This document shows, piece after piece, positions 54,533 to 63,283 of a DNA stretch of 64,000 bases. The DNA lies in contig NZ_JAIWJX010000002.1 of assembly GCF_023149135.1 (NCBI RefSeq), forward strand, positions 4,278,001 to 4,342,000. Reading direction: 5' to 3'. The notes beneath the pieces are model-generated. The model saw only the letters and a list, made by a program, of their open reading frames with translations, had not been told where the DNA came from and ran no database searches. This DNA comes from Fictibacillus marinisediminis. GTDB taxonomy: Bacteria > Bacillota > Bacilli > Bacillales > Fictibacillaceae. Within the stretch, counting starts at the first letter, position 1. Each line of letters begins with the position of its first letter. A program made the translations under genes and the position numbers.

Positions 54533-55897
54533 TTATGCGCCGGATGGCATACTGCTTTCGTCATGCCTTCGGTCGAGGTTTACGAATTTGTTGTATTCTT
54601 TGACGAAGGCGAGTTCGACGGTGCCTGTTGGGCCATTACGCTGCTTGGCGATGATGATTTCGATGATGTTCTTGCTTTCTGACTCTTTGTCATAGTAATC
54701 ATCACGGTATAGGAATGCTACGATATCGGCATCCTGCTCGATACTTCCTGATTCACGGATATCAGACATCATCGGGCGTTTATCCTGGCGGGATTCTACG
54801 CCACGGGAAAGCTGGGAGAGCGCGATGACCGGTACCTGAAGTTCACGGGCAAGTGCCTTCAGGGAACGTGAGATTTCAGAAACCTCCTGCTGCCTGTTTT
54901 CGCCCGCTCTGCCGTTCCCCTGGATGAGCTGCAAATAATCAATCAGGATCATGCCAAGGCCTTTTTCCTGTTTGAGACGGCGGCATTTGGAACGGATATC
55001 TCCAATACGTACACCAGGTGTGTCATCGATAAAGATTCCTGCTGCCGACAGGCTTCCCATCGCCATCGTTAATTTTTGCCAGTCTTCCGGGACAAGGGAA
55101 CCGGTACGGAGACGCTGTGCATCGATATTTCCTTCCGCACAAAGCATACGCATGACGAGCTGCTCGGCACCCATCTCCAGACTGAAGATCGCCACATTTT
55201 CTTCTGTTTTGGTGGCCACGTTCTGCGCGATATTCAGAGCGAAGGCCGTTTTACCTACGGAAGGACGGGCCGCGACGATGATCAGGTCATTTCGCTGAAA
55301 ACCTGCAGTCATGCGGTCCAAGTCAGCAAATCCGGTCGGGATCCCGGTAATGTCACCTTTACGGTTATGAAGCTGTTCAATATTGTCATAGGCCGCGACA
55401 AGCACGTCTTTGATGGAGATAAAGGCTCCCCCGTTTTTGCGGTTGGCCACTTCCAGAATCGACTTTTCCGCCTCATTCAGGACAGCTTCTACTTCTTCTT
55501 CACGGGCGTAGCCGTTTGCTGCGATTTCCGAGGCCGCACGAATAAGCCTGCGAAGCAGGGATTTTTCTTCAACAATTTTGCTGTAGTAATCAATATTGGC
55601 CGCGGTCGGCGAGCTGTTTGCCAGATCACTTAAATAGGAGACGCCGCCGATTTCATCAAGCAGCTTCCGGTCGGCGAGATCGGATGTGACGGTTACAAGA
55701 TCTACCGGCTCCCCTTTCTCTGACAAGTCCAGCATCACCTGATAGATGCGCTGATGGGAGGCGCGGTAAAAGTCCTCTGGGATCAAAATCTCTGAAGCGG
55801 TGACCAATGCCTCCGGCTCAAGAAAAATAGCTCCCAGGGTGGCTTGTTCGGCCTCTATATTCTGTGGTGGAATGCGATCAACAAAAAGATCACTCAT
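54533..55897 (-). CDS. dnaC: Replicative DNA helicase (DnaB family, Bacillus DnaC)
   Basis: 454 residues. N-terminal primase-binding domain (PQNIEAEQATLGAIFLEPEA) and RecA-like motor: Walker A AARPSVGKTAFALN, ILIDYLQLIQGN, and DIRESGSIEQDADIVAFLYR. Hexameric helicase of the replication fork. CAGGAGG precedes the ATG. 95 bases after rplI, the spacer holding two small hairpins (CTGCTG/CAGCAG, GACCGG/CCGGTC). Confidence 0.5.
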   Translation of the reverse strand: MSDLFVDRIPPQNIEAEQATLGAIFLEPEALVTASEILIPEDFYRASHQRIYQVMLDLSEKGEPVDLVTVTSDLADRKLLDEIGGVSYLSDLANSSPTAANIDYYSKIVEEKSLLRRLIRAASEIAANGYAREEEVEAVLNEAEKSILEVANRKNGGAFISIKDVLVAAYDNIEQLHNRKGDITGIPTGFADLDRMTAGFQRNDLIIVAARPSVGKTAFALNIAQNVATKTEENVAIFSLEMGAEQLVMRMLCAEGNIDAQRLRTGSLVPEDWQKLTMAMGSLSAAGIFIDDTPGVRIGDIRSKCRRLKQEKGLGMILIDYLQLIQGNGRAGENRQQEVSEISRSLKALARELQVPVIALSQLSRGVESRQDKRPMMSDIRESGSIEQDADIVAFLYRDDYYDKESESKNIIEIIIAKQRNGPTGTVELAFVKEYNKFVNLDRRHDESSMPSGA

Positions 55898-55992
55898 AAT
55901 ACTTCCTCCTGAAAGATAACCTGCTGCAATCAGCAGGGAATATCCTGTTTACAGCAGATGAGACCGGTTGAACCCGGTCCCAGTCACTCTGC

Positions 55993-56436
55993 TTATTCTT
56001 CAACTACATGTACTTTGATCGTACCAGTTACTTCAGGGTGAAGCTTAACGGGTACATCTGTATATCCTAAAGATCGGATCGGATTCGTGAGATCAATTTT
56101 TCGTTTATCGATGGTAATGTTCATTTTCTTTAAGCCGTCTGCAATTTGTTTGCTTGTCACGGATCCGAAGACACGGCCGCCCTCTCCTGACTTGGTTTTG
56201 AGTTCAACTGTCATTTCACCAAGCTTTTCTTTTAACTGCTTGGCTTCTTCCAGGACGGCGGCCGCTTTTTTCTCTTCGCTTTTCTTTTGGCCTTCTACGA
56301 CGGAGAGAGCTCCTTTTGTCGCTTCAGTTGCAAGGTTGTTGGGCAACAAATAGTTTCGTGCATAGCCCTCGGATACGTTTTTTATTTCCCCTTTTTTTCC
56401 TTTACCTTTAACATCTTTAAGAAAAACTACTTTCAT
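55993..56436 (-). CDS. rplI: 50S ribosomal protein L9
   Basis: 147 residues. Signature [13 protein letters not shown] at 24-36, long connecting helix (about 40-75) and a C-terminal domain ([17 protein letters not shown]). Overlaps gdpP by four bases (ATGA). Confidence 0.5.
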   Translation of the reverse strand: MKVVFLKDVKGKGKKGEIKNVSEGYARNYLLPNNLATEATKGALSVVEGQKKSEEKKAAAVLEEAKQLKEKLGEMTVELKTKSGEGGRVFGSVTSKQIADGLKKMNITIDKRKIDLTNPIRSLGYTDVPVKLHPEVTGTIKVHVVEE

Positions 56437-58406
56437 TCTTCTTCTCCCCCTTCAAAATACTCGTCGATAATAGCTTTAAGTTTTTTCTCGGCGCCATCCA
56501 ATGTTTCGTTCTCAAGCTGGCAGGCGGCATTGGTTAAGTGTCCTCCGCCTCCCAAGCCTTCCATTATCATCTGCACGTTTACATCCCCCAGAGAACGGCC
56601 GCTTATGCTGATCTTTTGATCATGTCTTTTGGCAATAACGAAGGATGCGCTCACATCGTTCATGGAAAGCAGGATATCCGCAGCCTGTGCAATAAGCACC
56701 TGGCCGCATTCTTCGCTTGGCTCTGCTTTGGATATGACAATTCCATTTTTATAAGCTACAGCATTTTCAATCAGTTTTGAACGTTTGTTATAGGTTTCCA
56801 GGTCTTCTTTTAAGAACTTCTGGACGAGGATGGTATCTGCTCCGTGGGCCCTTAAGTAGGAGGCCGCATCAAACGTCCGTGAACCGGTGCGCAGCGTAAA
56901 GCTTTTCGTATCAACGATAATCCCCGCGAGCAGGGCAGTGGCTTCAAGCATACGCATTTTAAGCCGTTTAGGCTGATATTCCAGAAGCTCGGTCACCAGC
57001 TCTGCTGTAGAGGAAGCATAAGGCTCCATATAGACGAGAACCGGATCTGCGATAAATTCCTCTCCGCGCCGGTGATGATCAATCACAACGACATGATCGA
57101 GCTTGGAAAGAAGACGCTCTTCCATGACCATCGAAGGTTTGTGGGTATCCACGACAACCAGCAGCGTGCCGGCCGTTGAGATCTCAAGCGCTTCTTCCGG
57201 TGTGATGAAATGCTTCCAAAGTGAGTCTGTCCCTTTGATCTCATTCATCAACCGCTGGACGCCAGTATCAAGATCTGATGTATCGAGCACGATATAACCG
57301 TCTTTACCGTTGACCTGAGCCACTTTCAATATTCCCATCGCCGATCCCATAGAATCCATGTCAGGGCTTTTGTGGCCCATGATGATCACTTTGTCGCTAT
57401 CGAGAACAAGCTCGCTCAAGGCGTGGGATATCACACGTGCACGCACTCTCGTTCTTTTTTCCACAGGATTGGTCTTTCCGCCATAGAAACGGACTTTTCC
57501 ATTCTGCTGTTTAATCGCCACCTGGTCTCCTCCGCGTCCCAGTGCCAGATCAAGACTCGATTGCGCCAGCTGTCCCAGCTCGGGCAATGCTGACGGTCCT
57601 GAGGCAACACCAACACTCAAGGTAAGAGGAACGTTTTCCTTTGTGGTCGAATCCCTTACTTCATCCAGGACAGAAAAGCGGTTTTTTTCAAGCTCACTTA
57701 AGATCCGCTGGTTGAAAACGGCCAAAAAGCGCTCTGAAGACGTGCGTTTTAAGAAGATTCCATGGTCATTGGCCCACTTGTTCAAAATGGAGGTGACCTT
57801 GGAGTTAATGCTGGAACGGAATTGATCGTCAAGTCCCTGTGTTACCTCTTCATAGTTATCAAGGTAGATGATCCCGATGCATGTCTGTTCTTCTTCATAC
57901 ATCCGCTCAACTTCAATTTGCTCTGTAACATCAAAGAAATAGAGGAGACGTTCCTCTTTTTTGAAATGGACTTCAAATTTCCTTGATTTTAAGATTACGA
58001 TTTCTTCCAGCGCATCACTTTTTATAAAAGGCACTAAATCTTCGGAAATAAGATTAAGCGAGTGGCCGATAAAAGCCTCTTCTTCAACCCACGCCCCCAT
58101 AAAAGGATTCGCCCATTCAATTTTATAATCTTCGTCATACAGAATGATTCCGATCGGCATTTCCATCAGAGCTTCTTCTCCGACCTTTTTGATGCGATGG
58201 GAGAGGGTAGAGATATAATCGCCCAAGTCTTCCTGGAAAGAATTTTCGGCCCGCATTACGAAATAGAAGAGCAAGCCTAATAAAAGAAAACCAACTGCTC
58301 CAATTATCCATTGATAATACGTAATAATGCTCACAAAAAGGACCGATATGACGAACAAGGCTATCACGGGATAACCATGCCACCGTTTTAATAAAAACTT
58401 AGGCAT
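56433..58406 (-). CDS. gdpP: Cyclic-di-AMP phosphodiesterase GdpP
   Basis: 657 residues. Two N-terminal membrane helices (about 10-52), PAS-like domain (about 85-155), degenerate GGDEF domain (about 175-300), and DHH/DHHA1 phosphodiesterase with metal motifs [16 protein letters not shown] and [12 protein letters not shown] and the C-terminal [13 protein letters not shown]. Hydrolyses c-di-AMP, setting potassium and cell-wall homeostasis. Operon yybS-gdpP-rplI, and perhaps dnaC. Confidence 0.5.
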   Translation of the reverse strand: MPKFLLKRWHGYPVIALFVISVLFVSIITYYQWIIGAVGFLLLGLLFYFVMRAENSFQEDLGDYISTLSHRIKKVGEEALMEMPIGIILYDEDYKIEWANPFMGAWVEEEAFIGHSLNLISEDLVPFIKSDALEEIVILKSRKFEVHFKKEERLLYFFDVTEQIEVERMYEEEQTCIGIIYLDNYEEVTQGLDDQFRSSINSKVTSILNKWANDHGIFLKRTSSERFLAVFNQRILSELEKNRFSVLDEVRDSTTKENVPLTLSVGVASGPSALPELGQLAQSSLDLALGRGGDQVAIKQQNGKVRFYGGKTNPVEKRTRVRARVISHALSELVLDSDKVIIMGHKSPDMDSMGSAMGILKVAQVNGKDGYIVLDTSDLDTGVQRLMNEIKGTDSLWKHFITPEEALEISTAGTLLVVVDTHKPSMVMEERLLSKLDHVVVIDHHRRGEEFIADPVLVYMEPYASSTAELVTELLEYQPKRLKMRMLEATALLAGIIVDTKSFTLRTGSRTFDAASYLRAHGADTILVQKFLKEDLETYNKRSKLIENAVAYKNGIVISKAEPSEECGQVLIAQAADILLSMNDVSASFVIAKRHDQKISISGRSLGDVNVQMIMEGLGGGGHLTNAACQLENETLDGAEKKLKAIIDEYFEGGEEE

Positions 58407-58423
58407 ACTTTCAGCTCCTACTA

Positions 58424-59362
58424 TCAGGTATTTATCCGTTTCTTTAATTCGAACCCTAAGTCAATTATACCTAAGAATTTAACGACTTCCATAAGAATTG
58501 GCAGAAAGGAGGAAGTAAATATTACTAGTACAGCTAGAAAAACGGGAAGGGCTTTGGGCCATTGCTTTTTCTTGGCATAACTAAAGATAACGGTAAGCCC
58601 TTGTACAACAAGTACGAGGGACAAAATAATATATAGATTAATCGTAAGAATGTAGAGTCCAGACCCATGTTCAGGCCCTGTTAAGGTCAAGACAAGGGCT
58701 AAAATATAATACCACAAAAATGATTTTGGAAACGACCATTCCCGGAACGGCGGAAATGTCCTGTATTCCATCCTCATTCTTTTTAATACAAGTGAAGCCA
58801 GCCACTGCGTCAATAATGTAGAGAGCACGGCTCCTATAATAATAGAGATCGGCAGCATATACGGAATCATAGCCACCTGTTCACGCAAAAGGTCAAGCCG
58901 CGCCGCTTCGGGGCCGCCATCTTTATAGAACTGTGCGGCTTGATCAATAATATCGTTAAATCGCCCCTGGGTTACTTTTACGAGATTGAAATGCAATAAA
59001 TACTTAGCAAAGACAAGCAGCATAAGCAGATTGAATATGCCGGCAAGGCTTCCGCCGAGCAGTACACCAAAGGCCGATTTTTTTCGCTTGTACAGTTCAC
59101 CCATCACAATACCGGCAAAGCCTGAAGGAAATGCGTAGATGATGCCGCCGGCTCCCCCTATCACTCCGGATAACACAAGAGTAACTGCCCAGATGAGCAG
59201 CCCGGGTTTCCAGCCGTGTTTGAAAACAAACAGGATAATGGGCAAAGGCAGCAAAAAGAAAGTAAATGCACCGATCAGCGGCAGGTTTAGACTGATAATC
59301 ATTAAAATAATGTAGACGCCGGCCATAACCGCTCCGTCTACGATTGTTGATGTTTTACGCAT
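58424..59362 (-). CDS. yybS: YybS, DUF2232 membrane protein
   Basis: 312 residues, about eight hydrophobic helices, start MRKTSTIVDGAVMAGVYIIL and central GGAGGIIYAFPSGFAGIVMG. Resembles small-molecule (ECF-type S-component) folds, but the function is unknown. Adjacent to gdpP as in B. subtilis. Confidence 0.5.
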   Translation of the reverse strand: MRKTSTIVDGAVMAGVYIILMIISLNLPLIGAFTFFLLPLPIILFVFKHGWKPGLLIWAVTLVLSGVIGGAGGIIYAFPSGFAGIVMGELYKRKKSAFGVLLGGSLAGIFNLLMLLVFAKYLLHFNLVKVTQGRFNDIIDQAAQFYKDGGPEAARLDLLREQVAMIPYMLPISIIIGAVLSTLLTQWLASLVLKRMRMEYRTFPPFREWSFPKSFLWYYILALVLTLTGPEHGSGLYILTINLYIILSLVLVVQGLTVIFSYAKKKQWPKALPVFLAVLVIFTSSFLPILMEVVKFLGIIDLGFELKKRINT

Positions 59363-59570
59363 GGTTCACCTCTGGCTTTATTGCCTACGGTCTTTATTGT
59401 AGTAAATTATTTGCTGTAAATCCAATTATATTAATTAGCTTAACCCCTTCGTGCCAAATAAAACATACACAACAGTATCTACCTTATCATGATGGCCGTT
59501 ATAATGGAACCAGACAAACCGTTTACACGCGTGCTGAATGCGGTATTCTAGTTTTAGAGGAGGAGATAGC

Positions 59571-60014
59571 ATGGAACTAACAGTATACTTGGCAGGGCAG
59601 ATTCACGATGATTGGCGGGAACAGATCAAATCTCAGGCAAAAGATATGAACCTTCCATTAACCTTTGTTGGTCCGATGGAAGACCATGAACGGTCCGACA
59701 ACATTGGAGAAGAGATCCTCGGCAAACAGCCGAACGCCATCTTTAAAGACGAAGCTGCATCAAGCATCAATAACCTGCGTACCGATATCTTGATGAACAA
59801 GGCGGATGTAGTGGTCGCTCTCTTCGGAGAAAAATACAAACAATGGAACACTGCCATGGATGCCGCCAGAGCAGCCGCGCTGCATAAGCCGCTCATTTTG
59901 ATCCGGCCTGAAGCCCTTCACCATCCTTTAAAAGAACTGTCCAGCAAAGCCAGCCTCGTCGTGGAAACCCCTCAGCAAGCGATGCAGGCACTTTCCTACA
60001 TCTTTGAAAGCTGA
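59571..60014 (+). CDS. ytoQ: YtoQ-family protein
   Basis: 147 residues. Start MELTVYLAGQIHDDWREQI, middle ILMNKADVVVALFGEKYKQW, resembling the nucleoside 2-deoxyribosyltransferase fold. Enzyme activity unknown. The ATG at 59571 follows GGAGGAG; an upstream in-frame ATG (59538) lacks a site. The only plus-strand gene in the right-hand third, head-on to replication, so possibly an insertion into the yybS-rpsR interval. Confidence 0.5.
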   Translation: MELTVYLAGQIHDDWREQIKSQAKDMNLPLTFVGPMEDHERSDNIGEEILGKQPNAIFKDEAASSINNLRTDILMNKADVVVALFGEKYKQWNTAMDAARAAALHKPLILIRPEALHHPLKELSSKASLVVETPQQAMQALSYIFES

Positions 60015-60024
60015 AAATGAAAAT

Positions 60025-60063
60025 GAAAAAGCGGCCAAATCCTTGGATTTTTGCCGCTTTTTT
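60025..60063 (+). terminator. Terminator of ytoQ
   Basis: AAAAGCGGC / GCCGCTTTT stem with T-run. Confidence 0.5.
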
Positions 60064-60078
60064 TCATGTTATTGTGAA

Positions 60079-60300
60079 AGGCTCTTTTCTATAAGATTGT
60101 TGCTTAGGGAACCTTTTTGTAAAGAACCTTCATTGAGCAGTTGATTGGAGTGCAAGGGGCGAGACTCCGGCGGGACGAGCATGACAGGTGAAACCCGCAG
60201 ACGCAAGCGCCGGGGGTTCAGCGCACGCCCCGCGGAAAGCGAGCAACCTGAAACGGAAATCAACCACTTCCAAGAGCACCAAAGGTTACGAAAACAGCCT
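60079..60300 (+). repeat. Dispersed structured repeat, copy D (222 bp)
   Basis: Same layout as copy A and same orientation. Ends AGGCTCTTTTC and GAAAACAGCCT give imperfect terminal inverted repeats. Flanks are TGTGAA on the left and TGCGAA on the right. Core words present: GATTGGAGTGCAAGG, GCGAGACTCC, CGCACGCCCCGCGGAAAGCG, CCTGAAACGGAAATCAACCA. Small frames within are not genes. Confidence 0.5.
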
Positions 60301-60306
60301 TGCGAA

Positions 60307-60348
60307 ACAAAAAAGCACAGTAAAGAGTAATCTTTACCGTGCTTCAAG
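60307..60348 (-). terminator. Terminator of rpsF-ssb-rpsR
   Basis: AAGCAC..GTAAAGA / TCTTTAC..GTGCTT stem with T-run on the minus strand. Confidence 0.5.
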
Positions 60349-60356
60349 ACTGAATA

Positions 60357-60590
60357 CTATTCAGTTACGTATGGTAATAGCGCCATGAAACGAGCACGTT
60401 TGATAGCACGAGTCAATTGACGTTGGTATTTAGCAGATGTTCCTGTCACACGACGAGGAAGAATCTTTCCGCGTTCTGATACGAAACGCTTAAGAAGATC
60501 TACATCTTTGTAGTCGATGTAAGTGATTTTGTTTACAGTGAAGAAACAAACCTTACGACGCTTTTGGCGTCCACCGCGACGTCCAGCCAT
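60357..60590 (-). CDS. rpsR: 30S ribosomal protein S18
   Basis: 77 residues: N-terminal [17 protein letters not shown], then [20 protein letters not shown] and [20 protein letters not shown]. Third gene of rpsF-ssb-rpsR. With S6 it forms the heterodimer that likely binds the operon leader. Confidence 0.5.
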   Translation of the reverse strand: MAGRRGGRQKRRKVCFFTVNKITYIDYKDVDLLKRFVSERGKILPRRVTGTSAKYQRQLTRAIKRARFMALLPYVTE

Positions 60591-60647
60591 GAGTATTTCC
60601 CTCCTTCTTGTTGAATTTTATATTTAGTCGATCACATATGTGTTGTC

Positions 60648-61157
60648 TTAGAATGGCAAATCGTCATCAGAGATGTCGATTGGAGTGCCGTCATTGGCAA
60701 ATGGATCATCATTAAAGTTATTGCGCTTTTGGCTCTGTTGCTGTTGCTGCTGGCCATAACCGCGGTCACCTGATGGCCCGCCAAAGTTGTTCCCGCCCTG
60801 GCTTTGGTATTGCTGCTGTCCTCCGCCGGCGTTCGCATTCTTCGGCTCCAAGAATTGAACACTTTCTGCCATGACTTCGGTCACGTAAACACGCTGACCT
60901 TGGTTGTTATCATAAGAGCGTGTCTGAACGCGCCCGTCTACTCCGGCAAGTGACCCCTTCTTAAGGAAGTTAGCCACATTCTCAGCCGGCTTGCGCCAGA
61001 TTACACAGTTGATGAAATCTGCTTCGCGTTCACCTTGCTGATTCGTAAATGCTCGATTTACTGCCAGTGTAAAGTTAGCAACAGCCACACCGTTTGGAGT
61101 ATAGCGTAATTCCGGGTCCTTCGTTAAACGTCCAACAAGGATTACACGATTTAGCAT
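60648..61157 (-). CDS. ssb: Single-stranded DNA-binding protein
   Basis: 169 residues: OB fold ([20 protein letters not shown], to about 110), a Gln/Gly/Asn-rich linker, and the acidic interaction tail ending DISDDDLPF that recruits replication and repair proteins. Middle gene of rpsF-ssb-rpsR. Confidence 0.5.
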   Translation of the reverse strand: MLNRVILVGRLTKDPELRYTPNGVAVANFTLAVNRAFTNQQGEREADFINCVIWRKPAENVANFLKKGSLAGVDGRVQTRSYDNNQGQRVYVTEVMAESVQFLEPKNANAGGGQQQYQSQGGNNFGGPSGDRGYGQQQQQQSQKRNNFNDDPFANDGTPIDISDDDLPF

Positions 61158-61182
61158 AAGAACCTCTCCTCAAAGTTAAAAA

Positions 61183-61470
61183 TTATCTCTCGTCTGCAAT
61201 TGTCATGAAACGAAGAACATCTTCGTTGATCTTCATAAGACGGTCGAATTCATTGATCGCTTCAACAGGAGCATTTACGCTTAAAAGCGTGTAATAGCCA
61301 TCACGATGGTCGTTGATTTCATAAGCTAGACGCTTTTTACCCATTTCTTTCTCGTTAGCGATTTCCGCACCATTATCAGTAAGGATAGTCTTTGCTCTTT
61401 CTTTAACAGATGTAAGAGCATCCTCTTCAAGATTTGGACGGACGATGTACATGATTTCGTACTTTTTCAT
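61183..61470 (-). CDS. rpsF: 30S ribosomal protein S6
   Basis: 95 residues: [49 protein letters not shown]. Start ATG 61470, the second-best match being further upstream in the leader and rejected. AGGAGGTGA is the ribosome site, and it can be sequestered by the leader structure. Confidence 0.5.
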   Translation of the reverse strand: MKKYEIMYIVRPNLEEDALTSVKERAKTILTDNGAEIANEKEMGKKRLAYEINDHRDGYYTLLSVNAPVEAINEFDRLMKINEDVLRFMTIADER

Positions 61471-61477
61471 TCCGGTC

Positions 61478-61519
61478 ACCTCCTTTTGGTCTAAACGGCC
61501 CAACAATAGGGCAAGGAGT
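61478..61519 (-). promoter_or_regulatory. S6:S18 autoregulatory leader motif
   Basis: The minus-strand leader reads ACTCCTT, GCCC, seven-base loop, GGGC, CCGTTTAGACC-like segment, then AAAAGGAGGT. CTCCTT pairs with AAGGAG, so the ribosome site is inside the outer stem, and the inner GCCC/GGGC hairpin presents a CCG stretch. This matches the known bacterial S6:S18 mRNA motif, by which the S6:S18 complex represses its own operon. Confidence 0.5.
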
Positions 61520-61566
61520 AAACTATCAACATTTCAATAAAAATCGATAATTACTCACAATAAAGA

Positions 61567-61595
61567 ATTATAGCAAAAACTCTAGCGAAACACAA
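61567..61595 (-). promoter_or_regulatory. Sigma-A promoter of rpsF-ssb-rpsR
   Basis: Minus strand TTGTGT (61590-61595) and TATAAT (61567-61572) with a 17-base spacer and TGC before the -10. Confidence 0.5.
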
Positions 61596-61605
61596 GACAT
61601 GAATA

Positions 61606-61636
61606 AAAAAAGGAAAAAGCATTCAGCTTTTTCCCG
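61606..61636 (-). terminator. Terminator of ychF
   Basis: GGAAAAAGC / GCTTTTTCC stem around ATTCA, T-run on the minus strand. Confidence 0.5.
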
Positions 61637-61653
61637 GATTCTATCTTTATCTA

Positions 61654-62751
61654 TTAAACATTAAAGCGGAAGTGAACGACATCTCCGTCTTTCATTTCGT
61701 ACTCTTTACCTTCCAGCCTTACTTTTCCTTTTTCCTTCGCTGCTGCCATGTTTCCAGCAGCCGTCAGATCATCATATGCTACAACTTCAGCACGGATGAA
61801 CCCGCGTTCAAAGTCTGTATGGATGATCCCGGCACATTGCGGGGCTTTCATGCCTTTTCGGAATGTCCATGCACGGACCTCTTGAACACCGGCTGTAAAA
61901 TACGTAGCCAGGCCAAGCAACGAGTATGAAGCACGAATCAATTGATCAAGACCCGCTTCCTTGATGCCCAGCTCTTCCAAAAATGCTTTTTTCTCGTCTC
62001 CGTCAAGCTCTGCGATCTCTTCTTCGATCTTTGCACAGATAACGATAACCTCAGCATGTTCACGGGTAGCATATTCTCTTACCTTCTCAACATGCTCGTT
62101 TCCGCCTTCCAGCAAGTCTTCTTCACTTACATTCGCAGCATAAAGAATCGGTTTCATGGTAAGCAGATGCAGTCCATAAACGATTTTCTTTTCTTCCGGC
62201 GTAAGTTCGACGCTTCTTGCAGGCAATTCATTTAAAAGCGCATCCTTAATTTTTACAAGAACACTGAATTCAGCAACGGCTTCTTTGTCTTTTGACTTGG
62301 CCAGTTTCTCAACACGGACAATTCGCTTATCTACGGTCTCCATGTCTGCAAAAATCAATTCCAGATTGATGACTTCAATATCATCGATCGGATCGACTTT
62401 TCCGGAAACGTGAGTGATGTTTTCGTCTTCAAAACAGCGGACAACTTGAAGAATAGCGTCCACCTGGCGGATATGTGACAAGAACTTGTTTCCAAGTCCC
62501 TCACCTTTGCTCGCGCCTTTTACGATTCCAGCGATATCTGTAAATTCAAAAGCTGTCGGCACTACTTTTTTAGGCTGGACCATCTCAGTCAGCTTGTGCA
62601 GACGGTCATCCGGCACCTCAACAATTCCTACGTTCGGGTCAATCGTACAAAACGGATAGTTGGCTGATTCAGCCCCGGCTTGCGTGATGGCATTAAAAAG
62701 CGTCGATTTCCCTACATTGGGAAGACCGACAATCCCAGTTGTTAAAGCCAT
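61654..62751 (-). CDS. ychF: YchF/Obg-family redox-regulated ATPase
   Basis: 365 residues. Start MALTTGIVGLPNVGKSTLFN (P-loop), DIAGIVKGASKGEGLGNKFL, and a C-terminal TGS-like domain ending GDVVHFRFNV. Binds ATP rather than GTP and associates with ribosomes. The ATG at 62751 is eight bases after GGAG; a GTG three codons upstream is less likely. Confidence 0.5.
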   Translation of the reverse strand: MALTTGIVGLPNVGKSTLFNAITQAGAESANYPFCTIDPNVGIVEVPDDRLHKLTEMVQPKKVVPTAFEFTDIAGIVKGASKGEGLGNKFLSHIRQVDAILQVVRCFEDENITHVSGKVDPIDDIEVINLELIFADMETVDKRIVRVEKLAKSKDKEAVAEFSVLVKIKDALLNELPARSVELTPEEKKIVYGLHLLTMKPILYAANVSEEDLLEGGNEHVEKVREYATREHAEVIVICAKIEEEIAELDGDEKKAFLEELGIKEAGLDQLIRASYSLLGLATYFTAGVQEVRAWTFRKGMKAPQCAGIIHTDFERGFIRAEVVAYDDLTAAGNMAAAKEKGKVRLEGKEYEMKDGDVVHFRFNV

Positions 62752-62942
62752 ATATTCCACTCCTCATTGATCTCATCATTTTGATTATATATTTTGTCGT
62801 TCCATACTTGTTTGCACATCTTTCATAATTATAGGGTGTCAGCAGACAAAAAACAAGTTGAACCCGCCAAAGTAAGAAAAGCAGCAAGCACACTGATAAG
62901 ATCCAACAAGAACTGGAGCTGGTAATCACTTCAATGCAAGCA

Positions 62943-62979
62943 AAAAAAAAACAGAACCGGGATTGTCGGTTCTGTTTCT
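62943..62979 (-). terminator. Terminator of the DUF951 gene
   Basis: AACAGAACCG / CGGTTCTGTT stem with long T-run on the minus strand. Confidence 0.5.
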
Positions 62980-62981
62980 GA

Positions 62982-62997
62982 TGTTTCACGTGGAACG
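62982..62997. promoter_or_regulatory. parS-like site (ParB/Spo0J binding)
   Basis: TGTTTCACGTGGAACG keeps the invariant CACGTG centre and TGTT left arm of the Bacillus consensus TGTTNCACGTGAAACA, with differences only at positions 12 and 16. It lies in the gap between ychF and the DUF951 gene, within the ori-proximal zone where ParB sites concentrate. Confidence 0.5.
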
Positions 62998-63010
62998 CTG
63001 TGTCTTTCTC

Positions 63011-63208
63011 TTACTCCTGATGTGAAACAAGCACTTTTTTCAGTTTTTTAACAAAATCTTTTCTGGGGATCAAAACACTGTGCTGACACCCCATGCATTT
63101 GATTCGGATATCAGCCCCCATACGGATGATCTTCCAGCGGTTCGTACCGCATGGGTGAGGTTTTTTCATTTCTACTTCGTCGTTTAAAAAAAATTCTTTA
63201 CCTTCCAA
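63011..63208 (-). CDS. DUF951 small zinc-ribbon-like protein
   Basis: 65 residues: NDEVEMKKPHPCGTNRWKII, then IRIKCMGCQHSVLIPRKDF, with Cys residues CxxC-type for zinc. Start TTG at 63208, eight bases after GGGGAG, gives the usual family length; the ATG at 63229 and the frame to 63271 would add an unconserved extension. Often found next to ychF or mscS near the origin. Function unknown. Confidence 0.5.
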   Translation of the reverse strand: MEGKEFFLNDEVEMKKPHPCGTNRWKIIRMGADIRIKCMGCQHSVLIPRKDFVKKLKKVLVSHQE

Positions 63209-63283
63209 GTCGTCCACTCCCCCAGACATTCGCTTTTTTTCTATTTTATAGAGAAAATCGCCTTGAGACAACGCCTTTATATA

